A DNA stretch of 64,000 nucleotides from positions 103,004 to 167,003 of the forward strand of contig DATLNB010000023.1 in NCBI GenBank assembly GCA_035536995.1, written 5' to 3'. Position 1 is the stretch's first letter; the number at the start of each line of letters is the position of its first letter. Under the pieces are notes generated by a model. The model was not told where the DNA came from. It was given only the letters and a program-made list of their open reading frames with translations, and ran no database searches. The stretch comes from AV80 sp035536995. Its GTDB lineage: Bacteria > Verrucomicrobiota > Verrucomicrobiia > Chthoniobacterales > UBA10450. Made by a program: the position numbers and the translations under genes. Shown in pieces: positions 58,702 through 64,000 of this stretch.

Positions 58702-59181
58702 GTGGTTTCGTTTTCGGTGCGCGGGTTTCTCAAACTCTGGCTGCCGGTCGTCGCCTGGCTGGTCTTCATCTTCATCGGCTCAACCGACCTGATGTCGGCC
58801 GAACACACCTCGCGCTTCATTGGCCCGTTTCTCCGCTGGTTCGCGCCCGACATTACCGACGCGACGATTGTTTCAATTCAGCTCTTCGTCCGCAAATGTG
58901 CGCACCTGACCGAGTATGCGATCCTCGCGGCCCTCCTTTATCGCGGTCTGCGTCAGGGTCGGGACGGCTTCTTCCTCGCCGCCGCTTTCGCTTTCGTGAT
59001 CGCCGCCATCTGCGCCTCGCTCGACGAATTTCATCAATCCTTTGTCGCCTCCCGAACCGGCTCGCCCTGGGACGTCATGATCGACTGCCTGGGCGCAATA
59101 ATCGGATTGACGATTTGCGCTTGGGTCGGCTTTCCGAAATCCGGAAGGAGTTTACCCGCCGCGGCGGGCAATCCGAAATGA
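58702..59181 (+). CDS. VanZ-like family membrane protein
   Basis: A 159-residue protein with four membrane segments, from a GTG at 58702. Segments: 'LWLPVVAWLVFIFIGSTDLM', 'HLTEYAILAALLYRGL', 'FFLAAAFAFVIAAICASLDE' and 'DCLGAIIGLTICAWVGFPKS'. The conserved motif 'SLDEFHQSFVASRTGSPWDV' with its D-E-xx-Q is the VanZ mark. Members take part in low-level teicoplanin resistance or envelope homeostasis; specific function unknown. A second GTG at 58717 is possible. Confidence 0.85.
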   Translation: MVSFSVRGFLKLWLPVVAWLVFIFIGSTDLMSAEHTSRFIGPFLRWFAPDITDATIVSIQLFVRKCAHLTEYAILAALLYRGLRQGRDGFFLAAAFAFVIAAICASLDEFHQSFVASRTGSPWDVMIDCLGAIIGLTICAWVGFPKSGRSLPAAAGNPK

Positions 59182-59182
59182 G

Positions 59183-59256
59183 TGGGCCTGGCTGGGCTCG
59201 AACCAGCGACCCTGCGCTTATCAAGCGCATGCTCTAACCAACTGAGCTACAGGCCC
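59183..59256 (-). tRNA. tRNA-Ile (GAT anticodon)
   Basis: A 74-base cloverleaf. The acceptor is GGGCCTG (59256-59250) pairing with CAGGCCC (59190-59184), discriminator A at 59183. The anticodon GAT is complementary to 59220-59222 in the loop CTTGATAAG. The T-arm has GGTTCGAGCCC. CCA is not encoded. Ile-GAT is normally inside an rRNA operon, but here a protein-coding pair lies between it and 16S. Confidence 0.97.
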
Positions 59257-59375
59257 GCCTCGGCATGCCGAGAAACGCGGTTTCTCTAAATCTGAAATCT
59301 GCAATTCGCAATCTGAAATGTCTCCCGCATTTCACCTCGCGCGGACGCAGAACTCCGCTACGGTATCGGACTTTC

Positions 59376-60794
59376 GTGAAAGTTTCCGTCGCTGCTGTCG
59401 CCATTTTCGGCCTGATTTCTTCCGCGTTCCTGCAGGCGGAAGACTCTCCCAAGAGCACGGGCGTAACGGTGCCCCCCATGGTGTTCAAGCACACCACGCT
59501 TCCAAACGGCCTCCAGGTTTATACGGTCGAGGATCACGCCACGCCGATCGTCGCGGTCCAGGTCTGGTACCATGTCGGCTCAAAAGACGACCCACCGGGC
59601 CGGAGCGGATTCGCCCACATGTTTGAACACATGATGTTTAAGGGAAACACTCGCCTCACGCCTGACGCGTTCGACAACCTGACCGAAAACATTGGCGGCC
59701 AAAATAACGCCTACACCGCGGACGACGTGACCGTTTATCACGAAACCGTCCCGTCAAATTATCTGCATCCCATCATCTGGGCGGAGGCGGAGCGGATGTC
59801 GGGCCTGGCCCTGAACGACACCAATTTCGCCTCGGAACGCGACGTCGTGAAAGAGGAGTTTCGACAGCGGACCAAGACCAATCCGTACGGCGAGTTCTAT
59901 CAGAGCATCGAAAAGAAATCGTTCTCGGTTCATCCCTACAAGCGGCCGGGGATCGGTAACATCGAGGAGCTCGAGGCCTCGAAATTACCTGAGATCAAGG
60001 CGTTCCATTCCACCTTCTATCGCCCGGACAATGCGACCCTCATCGTAGTGGGGGATTTCAAACAGGAAGAGCTCGACGGTTGGATCACGAAGTATTTTGG
60101 CGCGATCCCGAAACCCACGACTAAAATCCCGCGGGTGACGGTGAAGGAACCGCCCCGCAAAGCTGACAAGCGAGAAGTCACCCATAGCGAGCGCGCCCCT
60201 TTGCCCGCGGTGGCCGTCACTTACCTCGGGCCGTCCGTCCGCCATAACGATTCGCCCGCGCTCTTCCTCCTCGGTGAAATCCTGGCAGGCGGCGAATCCT
60301 CGCGCCTTTACGAATCGATGGTTTACCAGCAGCAGGTCGTGCAAAGCGTTTCGTGCGACGCCGACCTTCGCGAAGACCTTGGGCTGATCGTCTTTCGTCT
60401 TATTCTCGCGACTGGAAAAACGATCGCGGACGCGGAGAAATCCTTGAACAATGAGATCGAGCAGGTCCTCAAAAACGGCGTGACGCAGGCCGAGCTCGAT
60501 AAGGCAAAGAGCCGTTTCCTGACCGGCAAACTCCAGGAGCGCGAGACGTTCAACGGCAAGGCCAGCGCCCTCGGGCAGGCAGCCGTCACTTACGGCGATG
60601 CGAATCGGGTGAACACCGATCTTGGCAAACTCCAGGCGGTGACGGTCGCCCAGATAAAGGAGGCAATGGCTCGTTACATCGCCGGCAAAAAGAAGGTCGT
60701 TATCGAATATCTGCCTCAGGCACCAAAGGATGGACCGCCGCCGGCGGCAGTCCCACCGGGCCCTCCGCCGGACAAACAGGAGGAGAAACCGTGA
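59376..60794 (+). CDS. M16-family zinc metallopeptidase, catalytic subunit
   Basis: A 472-residue exported peptidase from a GTG at 59376, signal 'VSVAAVAIFGLISSAFLQAE'. The inverted zinc motif HxxEH is intact in 'FAHMFEHMMFKGNTRLTPDA', and a third ligand lies in 'SERDVVKEEFRQRTKTNPYG'. The arrangement matches the beta-type subunit of bacterial M16B proteins, with two M16 halves and a C-terminal Pro-rich tail. Its stop overlaps the second subunit's start. The pair would form a chamber for peptide degradation in the periplasm. Confidence 0.93.
   Translation: MKVSVAAVAIFGLISSAFLQAEDSPKSTGVTVPPMVFKHTTLPNGLQVYTVEDHATPIVAVQVWYHVGSKDDPPGRSGFAHMFEHMMFKGNTRLTPDAFDNLTENIGGQNNAYTADDVTVYHETVPSNYLHPIIWAEAERMSGLALNDTNFASERDVVKEEFRQRTKTNPYGEFYQSIEKKSFSVHPYKRPGIGNIEELEASKLPEIKAFHSTFYRPDNATLIVVGDFKQEELDGWITKYFGAIPKPTTKIPRVTVKEPPRKADKREVTHSERAPLPAVAVTYLGPSVRHNDSPALFLLGEILAGGESSRLYESMVYQQQVVQSVSCDADLREDLGLIVFRLILATGKTIADAEKSLNNEIEQVLKNGVTQAELDKAKSRFLTGKLQERETFNGKASALGQAAVTYGDANRVNTDLGKLQAVTVAQIKEAMARYIAGKKKVVIEYLPQAPKDGPPPAAVPPGPPPDKQEEKP
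60778..60783 (+). promoter_or_regulatory. Strong ribosome-binding site for second M16 gene
   Basis: AGGAGG lies 7 bases before the GTG at 60791 and 10 before the ATG at 60794. It is a rare perfect Shine-Dalgarno site in this window, inside the end of the first M16 gene. Confidence 0.8.
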
Positions 60795-62239
60795 TGAACC
60801 GATTTTTTTCCATCCTGCTTTTACCGTTGGCCTTCAGCGGATCCGCCTTCGGGATTGGCGGAGTCGACACGCCGCCCGCGCCCTCGGCGCCGAGCCAGGT
60901 CGAATTCACTCAGCCGAAGGAAACCCGGCTGGCTAACGGGCTCCGGGTTGTCGTAGTGGAACGCCCGGGATTGCCGTTGCTGGCGGTTGAGGTTGTGATT
61001 CGGAATGGCGCGGAAGCCGATCCAAAGGATCTTCCGGGCACGGCGACCCTGACCGGCTCGCTCCTGACCAAGGGCACTGAAACGATGACCGCGCCCCAGA
61101 TCGCGAGCACGATCGAATCGCTCGGCGGCAGCATCGATTCCGGCGCGTACTGGGACGCGGCTCGCGCAACCCTGGTCGTCATGTCGGACAAGGCGGAGCC
61201 GGCCTTGAAGATTTTGTCGGATGTTGTGCTTCATCCGACATTCAAGGAGGAGGAGCTCGATCGGTTAAAGAACCAGATGCTCGATGGCTTGCGCGTAGCG
61301 ATGCGGCAGCCCGGGGCGCTCGCCCAGTTCGTCATGAACCGCGCCCTTTTCGGGGACGCGCCCTACGGCCACTCGCACACCGGCACAATGGAAACCGTCC
61401 AGGCAATCAAGCGCGAGGACATCGTGAAGCTTTACCAGACGTATTACGTGCCGGAGAACGCGGCTCTTGTGCTCTCGGGCAACCTGACCCTGGAGCAGGG
61501 GAAGAAGTGGGCCGAGCAATTTTTCGGCGACTGGAAAGGGACGATGCCCCCGCGCGATCCGGTTGCAGCAGCCAGCGATTGGAAACCCTCGAGCGTCGTT
61601 GTCGACATGCCCGAAGCAGGACAGGCCGCGGTCCTTGTGGCCCGGCCGGGTATCAAAAGGAACTCGCCGGATTATTACGTTGGGATTCTGGCCAACGCGG
61701 CTTTGGGTCACGGCTTTGTTTCGCGGTTGAATCGCGAAATCCGGATCAAGCGCGGGTTGAGTTACGGCGCCCGGAGCTCCCTCGATGCGCGCCGGGAAAT
61801 AGGCCCGTTCTCGGCCATGGCGCAGACCAAGAACGAATCCGCCGCAGAAGTTGCTTCACTCATCCAGGCCGAGCTTAAGCGAATGAAGACGGAGCCCGTC
61901 CAGGGCGTCGAGCTGAAGGCGCGCCAGGCCAAGCTGACCGGCGATTACGCCCGCAGCCTGGAGACCAACGGCGGTTACGTCGGGAAAATGTCGGCCATGA
62001 TCACCTACGATCTGCCGCTGGATACGATCAACAAGTTCATCCCGGCGGTGAACGCCGTAACCAGCGACGACCTGACCGCGTTTGCCACGAAATATTTCGA
62101 AGCTCAGCAGAGCCTGATCATCATTGGAAAGGCCGAAACGTTCCTCGAGCCGCTGAAGAAAGATTGGCCCGAGGTAAAGGTCATTCCTGTTCCCGAGCTC
62201 GACTTGAATCGGGCCAACCTGACGAAACCGAAGCCCTGA
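60791..62239 (+). CDS. M16-family peptidase-like protein, non-catalytic partner
   Basis: A 482-residue exported protein from GTG at 60791 or ATG at 60794, signal 'FFSILLLPLAFSGSAFG'. It has the M16 fold ('TRLANGLRVVVVERPGLPLL', 'LYQTYYVPENAALVLSGNLT') but the HxxEH position reads 'TATLTGSLLTKGT', so it lacks the zinc site. The substrate-binding R/Y block is present, 'IRIKRGLSYGARSSLDARRE'. Together with the upstream gene this is the classic pair, in which one chain carries zinc and the other the R/Y pair. Translation is coupled through a GTGA overlap. Confidence 0.93.
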   Translation: MMNRFFSILLLPLAFSGSAFGIGGVDTPPAPSAPSQVEFTQPKETRLANGLRVVVVERPGLPLLAVEVVIRNGAEADPKDLPGTATLTGSLLTKGTETMTAPQIASTIESLGGSIDSGAYWDAARATLVVMSDKAEPALKILSDVVLHPTFKEEELDRLKNQMLDGLRVAMRQPGALAQFVMNRALFGDAPYGHSHTGTMETVQAIKREDIVKLYQTYYVPENAALVLSGNLTLEQGKKWAEQFFGDWKGTMPPRDPVAAASDWKPSSVVVDMPEAGQAAVLVARPGIKRNSPDYYVGILANAALGHGFVSRLNREIRIKRGLSYGARSSLDARREIGPFSAMAQTKNESAAEVASLIQAELKRMKTEPVQGVELKARQAKLTGDYARSLETNGGYVGKMSAMITYDLPLDTINKFIPAVNAVTSDDLTAFATKYFEAQQSLIIIGKAETFLEPLKKDWPEVKVIPVPELDLNRANLTKPKP

Positions 62240-62246
62240 CGATCGC

Positions 62247-62400
62247 GATTGCGGATCAGCTATTGCGGATACCGGATACCGGATTTCGGAAAGAGGTAAA
62301 GCGTCAAAGCGCGGTTGATGAATGATTGCGCCGGAAACGCCGGGGCTCTTTCAACTCCCCGCAATCCGAAATCCGCAATCCGAAAAGCTGATCCGCAATC
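62247..62400. repeat. Inverted repeat flanking a gap with rDNA-side repeats
   Basis: GATTGCGGATCAGCT (62247-62261) is the perfect reverse complement of AGCTGATCCGCAATC (62386-62400). The gap also has 'CGGATACCGGATACCGGATT' and 'CCGAAATCCGCAATCCG', more partial copies of the same GGATTGCGGAT motif. It lies after the M16 pair and before the GIY-YIG gene. Confidence 0.75.
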
Positions 62401-62421
62401 CGTTTCTGTGTCGCTGCACGT

Positions 62422-62670
62422 TCACAGGCGCTTCTTAGTGAATGCTCGGCCGGAGGCCGACTTCAAATAATGTTCAAACGCTCTGGCGCGGGCGCGCGTT
62501 GAAAAGGCGATATAGATCTTGATTCGCCAAGGTTTCCACTTCGAAGTATGCGGCACCTGTCCGGAGTTATGGCGCCGCAAGCGCGCTCGCAGATCATCCG
62601 TGCAACCGACGTAGAACCGGTCAGCGTTTGCTTCCCTATGCAGGATGTAGACGTATGTAAACCTGGTCAT
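62422..62670 (-). CDS. GIY-YIG family endonuclease-like protein
   Basis: An 82-residue stand-alone GIY-YIG domain (UvrC/URI type). Motif strands are 'YVYILHREANADRFYVGCTD', where GIY-YIG appears as YVYIL and FYVGC, with the catalytic Arg in 'DLRARLRRHNSGQV' and a Glu in 'RARAFEHYLKSASGRAF'. Single-domain members occur in many copies in some phyla, often near rRNA or tRNA genes. It lies just after tRNA-Ala in the direction of 16S transcription. Target unknown. Confidence 0.9.
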   Translation of the reverse strand: MTRFTYVYILHREANADRFYVGCTDDLRARLRRHNSGQVPHTSKWKPWRIKIYIAFSTRARARAFEHYLKSASGRAFTKKRL

Positions 62671-62786
62671 CGGGGGGCACGCCGAGTCGAAGCTCGCAAC
62701 AACCGCCGGTGCCCGTCAAGCCGGTCCGCCTGCGCCAAGGCTTCGGCTCGACAGTCTACGCTCTCGCTGCTGCTGCGAGCGTAGAC

Positions 62787-62859
62787 TGGAGGCAAGGGGA
62801 TTCGAACCCCTGACATCCAGCTTGCAAAGCTGGCGCTCTACCAACTGAGCTATGCCCCC
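62787..62859 (-). tRNA. tRNA-Ala (TGC anticodon)
   Basis: A 73-base tRNA. The acceptor is GGGGGCA (62859-62853) with TGCCTCC (62794-62788), discriminator A at 62787. The anticodon TGC is complementary to 62824-62826. T-arm GGGGTTCGAATCCCC. CCA is not encoded. It is 438 bases downstream of the 16S 3' end and 3.5 kb before tRNA-Ile. Confidence 0.97.
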
Positions 62860-62905
62860 GCGTTGGATTGCAGATTGTAGATTGCAGAATGCCGATTGCA
62901 ATGGC

Positions 62906-62978
62906 CTCGGTGTAGAGGCCGGTGTCCTCACCCGCAGAACCACGGCTCGGTGTAGAGGCGGGTGTCCTCACCCGCAGA
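62906..62978. repeat. Two tandem copies of a 33-base repeat
   Basis: The unit beginning CTCGGTGTAGAGGC and ending TCACCCGCAGA occurs at 62906-62938 and 62946-62978, with one mismatch and a 40-base period. Only two units and no unique spacers, so it is not a CRISPR array. Confidence 0.85.
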
Positions 62979-63022
62979 CCCCCGGCAACGCCCCTGCGCC
63001 TGCGGACAGGCGCCACTACACC

Positions 63023-63061
63023 AAAAAAAAGGCCGGACAGTATTAGCCGTCCGGCTTTTTT
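63023..63061 (-). terminator. Rho-independent terminator downstream of 16S rRNA
   Basis: A stem GCCGGAC (63032-63038) pairs with GTCCGGC (63049-63055). In the direction of 16S transcription the stem is followed by eight T residues (complement of 63023-63030), and T-runs also occur on the other side, so it can work both ways. It sits 236 bases past the 16S 3' end and before tRNA-Ala, which suggests the 16S transcript ends here. Confidence 0.75.
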
Positions 63062-63289
63062 AAATTGCGAGTCAGCGACTCCTGAATTGTGCGTTATCCG
63101 TCTCATATTCTCTGAGCCTCGGGTTCTTTCGATTCCGAGGGCTTAACGGCATGTCGTGAATTCCGAAGAACTCACGGGTTAGCCGTCGACCTAGTGCATG
63201 AAGCACCGTAATTCGTTAAAGCGTTACATCGTTCATCGGAATTTCTTCCGAATCTCGATTCACGAATCTCGATTCACGGGTTCAGCGCT

Positions 63290-64000
<711 letters not shown>

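Noticed and set aside
62422..62670. GIY-YIG gene as part of an integrated element using tRNA-Ala as attachment site
   Set aside because: No integrase, no duplicated tRNA 3' end and no phage or plasmid genes are present in the flanks.
62906..62978. Two 33-base repeats that resemble a CRISPR unit
   Set aside because: Only two units, a 7-base gap instead of a spacer, no cas genes nearby.

Overview
The window looks like chromosomal DNA of a GC-rich, aerobic, Gram-negative bacterium, most likely a soil Verrucomicrobium (Spartobacteria/Chthoniobacterales type; inference). The pointers are the 3' half of a 16S rRNA gene at the right edge, a PEP-CTERM protein with autotransporter-type beta-strand repeats, many secreted metallopeptidases, frequent GTG/TTG starts with weak Shine-Dalgarno sites, and many short intergenic palindromes and simple repeats. 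No phage, transposase, plasmid gene or CRISPR array was seen.

Layout. 0-23 kb: an RsbQ-like hydrolase coupled to a PAS protein cut by the left edge, a PEP-CTERM beta-strand protein, UV endonuclease UvsE, TrmO, RNA helicase RhlE, a DUF72 protein, a subclass B3 metallo-beta-lactamase, a YjbQ-type enzyme, secreted proteins, a drug/metabolite transporter, exported MsrB, two GNAT enzymes, a short asparaginase coupled to a YdeI/OmdA protein, and a YpfJ-type zinc peptidase. 23.5-27.4 kb: one 1280-residue protein with two complete patatin lipase domains, each followed by a cysteine cluster. 27.4-36 kb: SRPBCC and VOC proteins, then a leftward run of OsmC, LemA, an extended M48 peptidase, a MOSC protein, a membrane M28 peptidase, a cupin and a DnaJ-type protein. 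36-43 kb: small secreted proteins, DinB, a beta-propeller, an AraC regulator, a RibD-C reductase, a DUF892 protein, a GYF/PH membrane protein and a sarcosine-oxidase-type flavoenzyme. 43.3-45.8 kb: an MBOAT acyltransferase and SGNH-like protein, probably an O-acetylation pair. 46-50.2 kb: an exported CPC-type thioredoxin-fold protein, a hybrid sensor kinase and a stand-alone receiver, probably one redox or membrane sensing operon. 50.2-59 kb: TonB-type protein, M13 and M24 peptidases, FMN reductase, PLP-binding YggS protein, ManA and VanZ-like protein. 59-64 kb: tRNA-Ile, an M16 peptidase pair, a GIY-YIG nuclease, tRNA-Ala and 16S rRNA.

The ribosomal region is unusual. The 16S gene is followed by its own terminator-like hairpin, then tRNA-Ala, and only 3.5 kb later by tRNA-Ile beyond protein genes on the opposite strand. 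No 23S or 5S gene occurs within the remaining 59 kb in the direction of transcription. The most original protein is the tandem patatin; the most suggestive multi-gene unit is the thioredoxin-fold/hybrid kinase/receiver cluster.
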